Positions 1 to 9,251 of a DNA stretch of 64,000 bases are shown here, in pieces. The translations under genes were made by a program, and so were the position numbers. Origin of the DNA: Paludibaculum fermentans (lineage in GTDB: Bacteria > Acidobacteriota > Terriglobia > Bryobacterales > Bryobacteraceae); assembly GCF_015277775.1 (NCBI RefSeq), contig NZ_CP063849.1, forward strand, positions 4,968,501 through 5,032,500, read 5' to 3'. The notes under the pieces are model-generated. The model saw nothing but the letters and a program-made list of their open reading frames with translations, was not told the origin of the DNA and searched no databases. Each line of letters starts with the position of its first letter. Within the stretch, counting starts at the first letter, position 1.

Positions 1-1983
1 GACGAAGTCCAACCGCTCGTGCGGCAATTGAGGCAGGGGCTGAAGCTCCAGCGTCTTGCCGGCGAAAAACTGAAACGGACACTGCAGATAGCTTTCAATC
101 GCCGTGGGACGATGCTGCCTGTGCTTCGCCCGCACAAAAGCCAGGGCCGGGTCGGACTGCAGGGCGGGCCGCGGCGGCAGCGGCACAACTCGTTGGGGTG
201 TCACCCGCAGTCCACGCGCGGCGTCCGGCTCCTGATTGATGAAATCCAAGGCGAACGATCGCAGCGTGGGACGGCCGTCGGGATCCTTCGTCGGCCAGGA
301 GAGCACCAGCGACTGGGAGGCTCGGGTGAGCGCGAACTGGAACAGAAATGCTTCTTCCGCCTGCTTGTCTGCCCGGTTCGACACAGGGACCCCATTGGTC
401 CGCAGCTTGAAGCGCGTCTCTTCCGAGAGCACCGGATCCGGAGCCACCTTGCGGGGAAAATCGCCTTCCAGCAAACCGCAGAGGAACACCACCGGCAACT
501 CCCACTGCCGCGCCTCGTGCACATCCAGCAGGTGGACGGCCTCCCGGCGCGGATCGGCCACACGCAGGGACGTCTCCTTGAGAACTTCCTGCGCCTGTCG
601 CCAGAATCCTTCCAGCAGCATGGGTTCGGGCCCCAGCAAGCCGGCCAACTGGGTCAAGGCGGCCTGCATCGACCGCAGCGCCGCGGCCCGGGTACGCCAG
701 ACCTGCAGCGTCGACGGATCTCCTCCCGGCTCGGGCGGTGCGACCAGCGAAGCCAGGCCCGCGATACGCTGGGCCCACTCAGCCGCGGGGGCGGGCACGC
801 TGCTCCAGGAGGTCATGCCCCCCCAAGCGGCCAGCCAATGCGCGGGTAGCGAAACCCGGGCCGCCAACTCCGCCAGCCCGGAGCCAGGCAAGGCCTCCCG
901 GACTTCGAGCTCCAGCAAATCCGCGGAAGGCTCCTGCCCCGCCAGCGTCACAGCCGAGCGTAGCGCCTGGGCCGTCCGCCGCCACTCCCACCCGCTCTGC
1001 AGCGCGTCAATCAGGAGAGTGATGAACCGGCACACCGGATGCCCTGCGAGGGGGCTGACGAAGTAGGAGCGGGCCGGCACGCCCAACCGCGCAAAAGTCG
1101 TCTCGAACAGCGGCAGATACGGGTGGGCGGACCGCAGCACCACACCCATCTCGCGCCAGGGACGCCCATCGGCATGCAACGCCAGCATGCGCAGCGCAAT
1201 CTCCTCCACCTCCCGCTCCCGGCTGGACGCCGAAACCAGCGTGGTCTGCGGGGTCGTCCTGACCGGCGAGAGCCGCTGCTCGCGCAAACCCATCTGCCGC
1301 AGCGCATCCCGGGAGGCCGCCACGCCCGTCCATTCCGGCAGTGCGACGGTCAGATCCGCATGCAGCTTCAAAGACCGCATCAGCTCGATTTCAGAGCGGG
1401 TAAATGAAAAGAACCCGTCGAAGTACAGTGACTGCAGGCCGCCCAAGCCCCGTTCACGGACATCTCGCGCGACGGAGGCCAACTGCTGGGCGCGGAACAC
1501 CATCGACTGCCCGGCCAGCCGCGCTTCCAACTGTTCGTAAACCTGCTGCAAGCCGGCGGCAAACGGGCCGGAGTGCACCCCCAGCCCGCGCAACGCAGCC
1601 CACTGCAGGGAATCGCAGCCAGCATTGGCCAGATCCTCCAGCGCACGGGCCAGGGCAGCGGCAAACCCCGGACTTCCGGCCAGCGCGGCGAACGCGCGCG
1701 ATTGCCCATCGGCCAGAATCTGCCGCAGGAACAGCGTCAGCGCGGTGGACGGCGCCAGGCTCTGGGACGGCTTCAGGCTCTCGACGAATCCGGCGATCGT
1801 AGTGATCGTCGAACTGCGCACCACCAACCCTTCGCGCGCCAGGGAATTCCGCAGATGCTCAGCCATCGTGGCCGTCGGCACGATCAGCCGGAAGGCCGCG
1901 CTGGAGGCGCGCAGGTGTCGCCGCACCTCGCGAAGGATGGCCGTTGTTTTTCCCGAGCCCGGTTCGCCGAGCAGAAGCCGCAT
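1..1983 (-). CDS. AddB/RexB-like helicase-nuclease subunit (partial, C-terminus off window)
   Basis: The minus-strand frame is open from an ATG at 1983 to the window edge, about 661 codons. The protein begins MRLLLGEPGSGKTT, a Walker A P-loop right at the N-terminus, as in AddB-type subunits of AddAB/RecBCD-like double-strand-break repair enzymes. The last visible stretch contains SYLQCPFQFFAGKTLEL, which resembles the opening cysteine segment of the Fe-S PD-(D/E)XK nuclease domain of AddB. The catalytic nuclease residues would lie beyond position 1. A middle region with SASSREREVEEIA and FLCGLLEGDFPRK fits the inactivated helicase part. The role in DNA end processing is inferred from family. 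An AddA partner, if present, must lie outside the window. Confidence 0.8.
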   Translation of the reverse strand, partial: MRLLLGEPGSGKTTAILREVRRHLRASSAAFRLIVPTATMAEHLRNSLAREGLVVRSSTITTIAGFVESLKPSQSLAPSTALTLFLRQILADGQSRAFAALAGSPGFAAALARALEDLANAGCDSLQWAALRGLGVHSGPFAAGLQQVYEQLEARLAGQSMVFRAQQLASVARDVRERGLGGLQSLYFDGFFSFTRSEIELMRSLKLHADLTVALPEWTGVAASRDALRQMGLREQRLSPVRTTPQTTLVSASSREREVEEIALRMLALHADGRPWREMGVVLRSAHPYLPLFETTFARLGVPARSYFVSPLAGHPVCRFITLLIDALQSGWEWRRTAQALRSAVTLAGQEPSADLLELEVREALPGSGLAELAARVSLPAHWLAAWGGMTSWSSVPAPAAEWAQRIAGLASLVAPPEPGGDPSTLQVWRTRAAALRSMQAALTQLAGLLGPEPMLLEGFWRQAQEVLKETSLRVADPRREAVHLLDVHEARQWELPVVFLCGLLEGDFPRKVAPDPVLSEETRFKLRTNGVPVSNRADKQAEEAFLFQFALTRASQSLVLSWPTKDPDGRPTLRSFALDFINQEPDAARGLRVTPQRVVPLPPRPALQSDPALAFVRAKHRQHRPTAIESYLQCPFQFFAGKTLELQPLPQLPHERLDFV

Positions 1984-2019
1984 GGTCACAGCGTAGCGCG
2001 CCGCCGGCCCCGGACGGGT

Positions 2020-2676
2020 TCAGGTCTTCCTGAGCTCCATGCGGAACGTCCGGAACTGCCCGGCCGTCTCCTCCGCTGAAACGATTTGGAACCCCGCCCC
2101 TTCAGCCAGTGAACGGTAGTAGGGCAGATCCATCCGAACCTGCGGCCACAGCGTGCCGTACCCAGTCTTCACCACTTCCCCAGGCAAGTGGAACTCGAAG
2201 TAGAACAGCGGCCCCTTGGTGCCCTGCTCCATCCCAGGATCCGTCAGCATCGGGATCACGGCATCCCAGATGAGCCACCGTCCGCCGGATTTCAGCACAC
2301 GCGCCGCCTCCACGAAAACCTTCCGCTGCACCTCCGGCTGCATGTACATCAGCGAAAAGAATGCAGTCGCCGTGGAAAACTGTCCGTCCAGGAACTTCAT
2401 CTCCGTCGCGTCCATGACGATCTTCAACGGTCCGGCGGGCGATTCCATCAGCTCATTCTTATAGAGATCGATGGCGACCACCTGGCTGGGCTTCATCCGG
2501 CCGATGATGCCTTCCCCACCGCCGCCGATGTCGAGCACGTAGCCCTCCGCGTCGAAGTTCGCAACCGTCAATGGCTGGCGTTCGAACCGGTGCATCTTTG
2601 GCCGTGCCGGTGGCTGCGCGGCGGCCTCATTCAACCCTGCGAGGCTCATCAGGAATCCTGTGCGTGTCAGTTGCAT
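2020..2676 (-). CDS. class I SAM-dependent methyltransferase
   Basis: A 218-residue protein starting at the ATG at 2676. After a basic/hydrophobic N-terminus (MQLTRTGFLMSLAGLNEAAAQ) that could be a signal peptide, it has the class I SAM-binding motif VLDIGGGGEG, followed by an acidic strand end (VAIDLYKN) and motif VMDATEM. A later segment, ARVLKSGGRWLIWD, is the usual motif III loop and strand. The substrate cannot be told from the sequence. It lies 54 bases downstream of lptFG on the same strand. The 3' end (2020) sits 36 bases before the AddB-like gene, so the three may be co-transcribed. Confidence 0.8.
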   Translation of the reverse strand: MQLTRTGFLMSLAGLNEAAAQPPARPKMHRFERQPLTVANFDAEGYVLDIGGGGEGIIGRMKPSQVVAIDLYKNELMESPAGPLKIVMDATEMKFLDGQFSTATAFFSLMYMQPEVQRKVFVEAARVLKSGGRWLIWDAVIPMLTDPGMEQGTKGPLFYFEFHLPGEVVKTGYGTLWPQVRMDLPYYRSLAEGAGFQIVSAEETAGQFRTFRMELRKT

Positions 2677-2730
2677 GATTCGAGATACGTAGATCCGAAA
2701 TCATGAGTTCCGCGAGAATCGGTACCCAGG

Positions 2731-5064
2731 CTAAGTCTTCATGCGGGTCATCAGGTAGATACCGGCCAGCGCGAAGCCCGCATCGGGCGACCAGGCCGCA
2801 ATCTCCGGCGGCAACTGCCCAACATTGCCCAGTTGCTCAAAGAAGTACGACATCGCGAAATAGGCAATGGCAACACCAATGGAGATGCCGACCCCGGTCA
2901 TCGCCCCGCGATTGCCGGTCAGGAACGCGAACGGTACACTCAACAGCGCCATCACCAGCGCGAACAGCGGTACGCTGAACTTCTTGTGATACTGCACCTG
3001 CAAGGGCGTCGTGTTGAACCCCGACTGCTGAAGCTCCTTGATATAGCCGGACAGCTGCCGGTAGTTCATCTGCTTGTAGGTCTTGACTTCTTTCAGGAAC
3101 CACGACGGCGACTCGTCCAGCTCAGTAAACGTTGCCGTGCTGCCCTGAAAGTCGCGATAGCTGTCTTCCCTCGGCCGCACATCGCGCACCCACCCGTTCT
3201 GGAAGATCCACGTATTCAGCGAAGGCTCCCACAACGCCCGCTCCGCGTAAATGTGGCGCCGCAGGCGGAAAGAAACCGGGTCCAACTCGTAGACGCTCAC
3301 GCCGCCCAGCACATGCTCGTTCTCGTTCAAATACTTGTAGTAGTAGATCCGTGAAGCGTGCCCAAAGATCCACTTCCGGTTCGGGCTCAGGTACGTCTGT
3401 ACCGGCTTGCCCTTGATGTGATTGCGCAGCATGTCCTGGATCAGGTTCGCGTTCGTCACGACGTAATGATCGAAGGCGAACAGCACACCGGACAGCGACA
3501 GGCAGGCCACCAGCACCGGAGCCGCCAGGCGGTATAGGCTGACGCCGCACGCCTTCAAGGCAATAATCTCGTTCGCCTTCGCCATGACGCCAAAGGTCAC
3601 CAGCACGGCGAACAACACGCTCACCGGAGCCGCGTCGTACAGCAACTTAGGCGCCAGGAAGAACAGGTAGCGGAACAGCTCGGAAATCGCGATGTTGTTC
3701 TTGAAGACATCGCCCAGCAGCTCAAAGAAGTTGAAGATCTCCGTGAGCATCACGAAGCAGAACAGCAGCATCGAGAAATAGAACAGGAAGTTGCTGACGA
3801 CGTAGGTGTCGATCACCTGGGGCAGCAGGAACAACCGCGTCGTCGAGCGCGGGCGCGTCCGCGCGGTCCCCTTCGCAGAACCTTCCCGCAGGGAGGCCAG
3901 TGCCTGGAAACGATCGACGATGTAACCTCGGATCGACTCGAAGATGTCCTTGTCGCCCGGCCGCTCCAGCCGCATCAGCAGTACGAACGCCGTCACGGCA
4001 AATAGAGCATTCGGAGTCCACACGGCGATCTCGGCCGGCATCTTCCCTTCACGCGCCAGGCTAATCAGCGACACCAGCATCGTGAAGTAGAAGAACGCGA
4101 ACACTACCGTGATCACGAAGGCCGCCGACTTGCCGCCTTTGCGCGACGACACGCCCAACGGGATGCCCGTCAGCGCCAGTAGCAGGCAGGCCAGGGGCAA
4201 AGCCAGCCGCTGGTGGAACTCGATGCGCGCCTCCAGCGACTTCTTCGTCTCGCCCATTAGTTCGAGCGTGGGCGTGGCCGTGTAGTTCTTCGCCTTCACC
4301 TCGCCGCGTTCTCGCGCCTCCAAGGCCTGTTCGCCCGTGGGGAACCCGACCTTGTAGTAATCCTGTGGATCCTTGGCAGCTTCATACGTAGACCCGTTCC
4401 GCAGCGAAAGCTGCAGCCGGTTGCCCACGGTATCCGGCACCACCAGCGCCTCGGACGCGATCGTAAGCACCGGGCCCTCGCCGCGCTCCTGCCCGCTGTT
4501 GTTCTTCCGCTCGGAAGGCGGCGTGAGATCCGCCATGAACAGGTTGCGCCAATGCACCGGTTGCCCGGTCAGCACATCGCCGACATACAGAATTTTGTTC
4601 GGGAACGACTCATCGAAAACGCGAGGCTGGATCTCGGCCGTCAACTGGGCCGCGCCCATCTGGTTGATCACCCGGATCATCTCCCCCTGGCACCACGGGG
4701 TCAGTTGCAGCGAGCAGTACCCGGTGAAGCTCATCGCCAGCAGGGCAAACGCGGTAACCGGCAGCGTCACCCGCCGGGCCGGGACACCCGCCGCGCGCAG
4801 CGCCGTGATCTCGCCATCGCTCGACATCCGCGAAAGCCCAATCAGCGTGCCCACCAGCACGCCCAGCGGGATGGTCAACGGCATGGTGGCCGGCAGCAGC
4901 AGCAGGAAAAGATAGCCAACCGTCTCCGGCGACGTGGTCGACGAGACCAGGATCGTGAAGAGCTGCCCGGCTTTCTGCAGGAACAGCACGAATATAAACA
5001 TCAAGGCACCCAAAAGGGCGCTGGACGCTATTTCGCGGAAGATCGTACGTGAGAGAATGCCCAT
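2731..5064 (-). CDS. lptFG: fused LptF-LptG LPS export permease
   Basis: A 777-residue protein containing two consecutive YjgP/YjgQ (LptF/LptG) permease units. LptF and LptG are normally separate proteins of about 360 residues that pair in the inner membrane with the LptB ATPase to extract lipopolysaccharide. Unit one (about 1-375) starts MGILSRTIFREI and ends in a hydrophobic pair before MRLERPG. A charged linker (about 375-410, SAKGTARTRPRS) leads to unit two (about 410-777), with FFELLGDVFKNN near the coupling helix, a large periplasmic beta-rich section, and final membrane segments. Each half has the family's membrane-periplasmic-membrane layout. The ATG at 5064 faces the divergent aldo/keto reductase across 113 bases, so the promoters probably share that gap. 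Confidence 0.9.
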   Translation of the reverse strand: MGILSRTIFREIASSALLGALMFIFVLFLQKAGQLFTILVSSTTSPETVGYLFLLLLPATMPLTIPLGVLVGTLIGLSRMSSDGEITALRAAGVPARRVTLPVTAFALLAMSFTGYCSLQLTPWCQGEMIRVINQMGAAQLTAEIQPRVFDESFPNKILYVGDVLTGQPVHWRNLFMADLTPPSERKNNSGQERGEGPVLTIASEALVVPDTVGNRLQLSLRNGSTYEAAKDPQDYYKVGFPTGEQALEARERGEVKAKNYTATPTLELMGETKKSLEARIEFHQRLALPLACLLLALTGIPLGVSSRKGGKSAAFVITVVFAFFYFTMLVSLISLAREGKMPAEIAVWTPNALFAVTAFVLLMRLERPGDKDIFESIRGYIVDRFQALASLREGSAKGTARTRPRSTTRLFLLPQVIDTYVVSNFLFYFSMLLFCFVMLTEIFNFFELLGDVFKNNIAISELFRYLFFLAPKLLYDAAPVSVLFAVLVTFGVMAKANEIIALKACGVSLYRLAAPVLVACLSLSGVLFAFDHYVVTNANLIQDMLRNHIKGKPVQTYLSPNRKWIFGHASRIYYYKYLNENEHVLGGVSVYELDPVSFRLRRHIYAERALWEPSLNTWIFQNGWVRDVRPREDSYRDFQGSTATFTELDESPSWFLKEVKTYKQMNYRQLSGYIKELQQSGFNTTPLQVQYHKKFSVPLFALVMALLSVPFAFLTGNRGAMTGVGISIGVAIAYFAMSYFFEQLGNVGQLPPEIAAWSPDAGFALAGIYLMTRMKT

Positions 5065-5177
5065 GCCAGACGAAGGCGCTTACCCTTTGAGCTTAGCTGG
5101 AACCGCGGCCGGACTGGAAGCGCCGCAACCGCCGCCCCCTTGCGGAACGCATACTAAAGTCAGGACAGGACTCAAAC

Positions 5178-6158
5178 ATGCAATACAACAGACTCGGCAA
5201 AACCGGACTCAAAGTCTCCCGCATCTGCCTCGGCTGCATGAGCTTTGGCGACGCCAGCAAAGGCTGGCACCCCTGGGTTGTCAATGAGGAGGAGGGACGC
5301 GCGCTCATCCGGCAGTCGCTCGACGCCGGTATCAATTTCTTCGACACCGCCAACATCTACGCCGGCGGCAGCAGTGAAGAGTTCCTCGGCCGCGCGGTGA
5401 AGGACTTCGCCCGCCGCGACGAACTCGTCATCGCCACCAAGGTCCACGGGAAAGTGCGGAACGACGCGAATGGCCAGGGCCTCTCCCGCAAAGCCATCCT
5501 CGGCGAGATCGACGCCAGCCTGAGGCGCCTCGGCATGGATTACGTCGACCTCTACCAGATCCACCGCTGGGACGACACGACACCCATCGAAGAGACCATG
5601 GAAGCCCTCCATGACGTCGTCAAGTCCGGCAAGGCCCGTTACATCGGAGCCTCCACCATGCGCACCTGGCAGTTCGCCAAGGCGCTCCACGCCGCCGACC
5701 TGCATGGTTGGACCCGCTTCGTCAGCATGCAGCCGCAGGTCAACCTCGTCTACCGTGAGGAAGAACGGGAACTCCTCCCGCTCTGCGCCGCCGACGGCAT
5801 TGGCGTGATCCCCTGGAGCCCGCTCGCTCGCGGCCGCCTGGCCCGCCCCTGGACGCAACGCGGCGAGACCAAACGCGGCCAGTCGGATCCCATCTCGCAG
5901 CGTCTCTACAGCCGAACCGAGGCCGCCGATCAGGCCGTAGTCGAGCGCCTCACCGAACTCTCCACCACCAAGGGTCTCCCCCAGGCCCAAGTCGCACTCG
6001 CCTGGCTGCTGCAAAAGCCCGTAGTCTCCTCCGTCATCGTGGGCGCCACCAAACCGCACCATCTCACCGACGCCATCGCCGCCCTCGACGTAGCTTTGAC
6101 CCCGGAAGACATCACCGCACTGGAAGAACCCTACCAGCCCCACGACTGGGTTTTGTAG
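5178..6158 (+). CDS. aldo/keto reductase
   Basis: A 326-residue NAD(P)H-dependent (beta/alpha)8 oxidoreductase. The catalytic tetrad of the AKR family is visible: Asp56 (FFDTANIY), Tyr61, Lys88 (VIATKVHG) and His129 (YQIHRWDD). The C-terminal cofactor segment SSVIVGATKPHHL is also typical. Length matches the family norm. It resembles the YajO/IolS-like group used on sugars and aldehydes, but the substrate cannot be assigned. It is transcribed divergently from lptFG and converges on the RND operon, whose stop lies 22 bases downstream. Confidence 0.92.
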   Translation: MQYNRLGKTGLKVSRICLGCMSFGDASKGWHPWVVNEEEGRALIRQSLDAGINFFDTANIYAGGSSEEFLGRAVKDFARRDELVIATKVHGKVRNDANGQGLSRKAILGEIDASLRRLGMDYVDLYQIHRWDDTTPIEETMEALHDVVKSGKARYIGASTMRTWQFAKALHAADLHGWTRFVSMQPQVNLVYREEERELLPLCAADGIGVIPWSPLARGRLARPWTQRGETKRGQSDPISQRLYSRTEAADQAVVERLTELSTTKGLPQAQVALAWLLQKPVVSSVIVGATKPHHLTDAIAALDVALTPEDITALEEPYQPHDWVL

Positions 6159-6179
6159 AGCCACACAATCCAGGGCCAC

Positions 6180-9100
6180 CTACAGCCCGCGCCCGCGCAA
6201 CTGGTAAAACAGCACCGGCGTCACCAGCAACGACAGCACCATCGATACGGTGACGCCGCCGATCACTGCAATCGCCAGCGGCTGCAGCATCTGTGCACCC
6301 AACCCAACTCCCAGAGCCAGCGGCAGCATGCCGAAGATCGTCGCCAGGGCTGTCATCAGAATCGGCCGCAACCGCCGCCGGCCCGCATGGAAGATGGCGT
6401 CCTTCAACGCGAAGCCGCGCGCCGTGAACTCCTGCTCCGCATCGAGCATCAGGATGCCGTTCTTGTGCACGATGCCCACCACCATGATGGCCCCCATGAA
6501 CGAGCTGATGTTCAGGGTCGTCTTCGTCATAAACAAAGCCAGCATGGCGCCAAAGCCGCACAGAATCGTCGCGGCCAGAATTGCGATGGGATGCGAGAAC
6601 GACCGGAACTCGAACACCAGGATGATGAAGATCAGCAGGATCGACGCCATCAGCACCTGCGTCAGCCCCAGGAACGATTCCTGCTGGATCTTGTACAACC
6701 CGCCATACTCGATGTCCGTTCCGGCCGGCAAGGCGATCTCTTTCGGCAGCCGCCGCTGGATCTCGTCCATGGCCGACCCCAGATCCCGACCTTCCAATCG
6801 CGCCGTCACCGCCGACAGGTTGCGCAGGTTCTCGCGCAGAATCTCATACGTCGCCTCTTCGGTCTCGATATGTGCAATGGAAGACAGCGGCACCGTCTGG
6901 CCCGTCGGCGACGTCAACAGCAGCGCCTCCAGTTTCTCCGTCGACGAGCGGTCCTTTAGCGGATACCGCACGCGAATCCCGATCAGCCGGTCGCCGCGGA
7001 TCATGTTCGACGCCAGCGCTCCGTCGAGAATCGCTTCCTCCAGGTCCGCCACATCCTGTACCTTGAAACCTGCCCGCTGCGCCTTCTCCAGGTCGACGCG
7101 GAAGTTCACCGCCGGCCCGATCGGCACCGTACGGTTCACAATATCGACAACACCCTTCACCTTCGGCAGCCACTCCTCCACACGCTTGGCGATGTCCTTG
7201 TAGACCTTATCGTCGTCGTGATGGATCTTGATCTCGATAGGCTGCGGCGACCACGCCAGATCGCCCACCAGGTCCTCCAGGATGTGCGGGAACTCGACCT
7301 CGATCACAGGCTCCGCCTTCGTGATCTTGCGCCGCAGTTCACTGGTGACCTCCTCCAGAGACCGCTTCCGGTCCTTCTTCAACCGGATCAGGAAGTCGCC
7401 GGTATTCGGCTCCGCAATCGCCAGCGCCAACCGCGCGCCGGTGCGCCGCGAGTAACTCTCCACCTCCGGCGTCTCCCGCAGAAACTTCTCGATGTGGAGC
7501 AGCATCCGGTCGCTTTCCTGCAGTGACGTGCCGGGCGGCGTGATGTAGTCCAGCACGAACGCGCCCTCGTCCATCTCCGGCAGGAAGCCCGAACCCAGTT
7601 GGTAGTACAGCCCCACGGTCCCCGCAAAGATGACCACCGCGCCCAGCATCACCATGACGCCGTGCTCCAGCGCCCAGTGCAGCGAGGCTTCATACCGCAC
7701 CGTCAGCCAGCGCAGCCATCGACCCTCACCCGCCTGCTCGGCCTGCTCCTGATCCGCAACCGCCTCGCCTTCCCGCTTCTTCAACAACCATGTCGCCAGC
7801 ACGGGCGTGAAGAAGATCGCAATGAACAGGGAAGCCAGCAGGGCCGTCACCATGGTCATCGCCAGCGCCCGGAAGAACACCGCCGTAATCCCACCCAGAA
7901 ACACGAGCGGCAGGAACACCATGATCGGCGTCAGCGTCGAACCGATCAGCGCCGGGGTCAGCTCCTCAATCGCGCTGCGCGCCGCCGCCGCGGGCGTCAG
8001 GCCCATGGACAGGTGCACGATGATGTTCTCCACCATCACGATCGCATCGTCGATCACGACACCGATGCACGCCGCCAGCCCGCCCAGCGTCATCAGGTTG
8101 AAGCTCATGTGGAACAGGCGCATGCAGACGATAGCGATTAGCACCGCGATGGGAATCACAATCGACGCCACCAGCGTCGTCCGCCAGCTCTTCAGGAACC
8201 CCACCAGCACCGCGACCGACAGGGCGAGGCCGATCAGAATGCTCTCCACCACGCCGCTGATCGAATCGCGCACCAGCAGCGACTGGTCGTAGAACGTATT
8301 CACCTGGATATCCGGCGGCAGCGTCTTGCGGATGCTCGCAAACTCGCGCTTCACAGCATCCGCGATCTCCACCGCGTTCCCGTCCGGCTGCTGCAGCACG
8401 TTGATCAGCACGGCAGGCCGCCCATCCGCGGTCACAATGTTATAGACCGGACGCTCGCTCAGCACGACCTCCGCGATGTTCTTCACAGTCACAGGAGTGC
8501 CGCGCACCATGTCCACCACCGTGTCCTCGATCTGCTCCTTTGACCGCAGCAGGCCCGTGACCGTCGTCAGATAAAGGTGGTAGTTCTCCTGCAGCATGCC
8601 GGCCGCTGTGATGATGTTCGACGAGCGGATCGCCTCGGTCACCTTCGTCAGCGGCATGTTGTAGCTGTTCAGCTTCTGCGGATCCACCAGGATGTGGTAC
8701 TCCGGCGGCCGTCCGCCGACGATGCGCGTCTCCGCCACGCCCGGCAGGTTGTAAAGCCTCGGCGCCAGATTGTAATACGCGAGATCCCACAGCTCCGACT
8801 GCGACCGCGAAGGCGAAGTGATGCTGTAGCCCAGCATCGGGAACACCGAGAACGTCAGCCTATTGATATAAAACCGGCACCCGGGCGGCAGCGACGGCGT
8901 GATCTGCGCGATGCGCCCCTGCACCAGGTGCAGCGCGTTCAGGATGTCCACATCCCAGCGGAAGAACACACTAATCTCAGTGGACCCGCGGGCCGTCGTG
9001 GATCGGATCGTCGAAATGCCCGGTACAATCCGCACGGCCTCCTCAATGGGCCGGGTCACCGTTAGCATCTGCACGTCCACCGGAGAGATCCCGTTGTCGA

Positions 9101-9251
9101 CCAGAATCACGATGCGCGGGAAATCGGTCTGCGGAAAGATCGCGATGGGCAGCTGAAACGCAAAAAACACACCGGCCACGGCGAAGCTCAGCACGATCAG
9201 AAGCATCGCCCGGCCGTGTGCTTCCACAAAGCTGGCCAGCGCTTTGGTCAT
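6180..9251 (-). CDS. RND family efflux pump, inner-membrane transporter
   Basis: A 1023-residue AcrB/CzcA-type proton-driven exporter. The N-terminus has a first membrane helix followed by FPQTDFPRI, the pore-domain opening of RND pumps. Transmembrane helix 4 carries GVVIDDAIVMVENI, with the paired aspartates of the proton relay. Two large periplasmic loops and a second set of membrane helices follow (ILLIFIILVFEFRSF onwards). Heavy-metal and multidrug RND groups cannot be separated confidently by eye. It is the last gene of a TolC-adaptor-RND operon; its ATG at 9251 overlaps the adaptor's stop by four bases. Confidence 0.93.
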   Translation of the reverse strand: MTKALASFVEAHGRAMLLIVLSFAVAGVFFAFQLPIAIFPQTDFPRIVILVDNGISPVDVQMLTVTRPIEEAVRIVPGISTIRSTTARGSTEISVFFRWDVDILNALHLVQGRIAQITPSLPPGCRFYINRLTFSVFPMLGYSITSPSRSQSELWDLAYYNLAPRLYNLPGVAETRIVGGRPPEYHILVDPQKLNSYNMPLTKVTEAIRSSNIITAAGMLQENYHLYLTTVTGLLRSKEQIEDTVVDMVRGTPVTVKNIAEVVLSERPVYNIVTADGRPAVLINVLQQPDGNAVEIADAVKREFASIRKTLPPDIQVNTFYDQSLLVRDSISGVVESILIGLALSVAVLVGFLKSWRTTLVASIVIPIAVLIAIVCMRLFHMSFNLMTLGGLAACIGVVIDDAIVMVENIIVHLSMGLTPAAAARSAIEELTPALIGSTLTPIMVFLPLVFLGGITAVFFRALAMTMVTALLASLFIAIFFTPVLATWLLKKREGEAVADQEQAEQAGEGRWLRWLTVRYEASLHWALEHGVMVMLGAVVIFAGTVGLYYQLGSGFLPEMDEGAFVLDYITPPGTSLQESDRMLLHIEKFLRETPEVESYSRRTGARLALAIAEPNTGDFLIRLKKDRKRSLEEVTSELRRKITKAEPVIEVEFPHILEDLVGDLAWSPQPIEIKIHHDDDKVYKDIAKRVEEWLPKVKGVVDIVNRTVPIGPAVNFRVDLEKAQRAGFKVQDVADLEEAILDGALASNMIRGDRLIGIRVRYPLKDRSSTEKLEALLLTSPTGQTVPLSSIAHIETEEATYEILRENLRNLSAVTARLEGRDLGSAMDEIQRRLPKEIALPAGTDIEYGGLYKIQQESFLGLTQVLMASILLIFIILVFEFRSFSHPIAILAATILCGFGAMLALFMTKTTLNISSFMGAIMVVGIVHKNGILMLDAEQEFTARGFALKDAIFHAGRRRLRPILMTALATIFGMLPLALGVGLGAQMLQPLAIAVIGGVTVSMVLSLLVTPVLFYQLRGRGL

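Noticed and set aside
19..1802. Plus-strand reading frames at the left edge
   Set aside because: They overlap a single long minus-strand frame with clear AddB-type motifs and are shadows caused by high GC.
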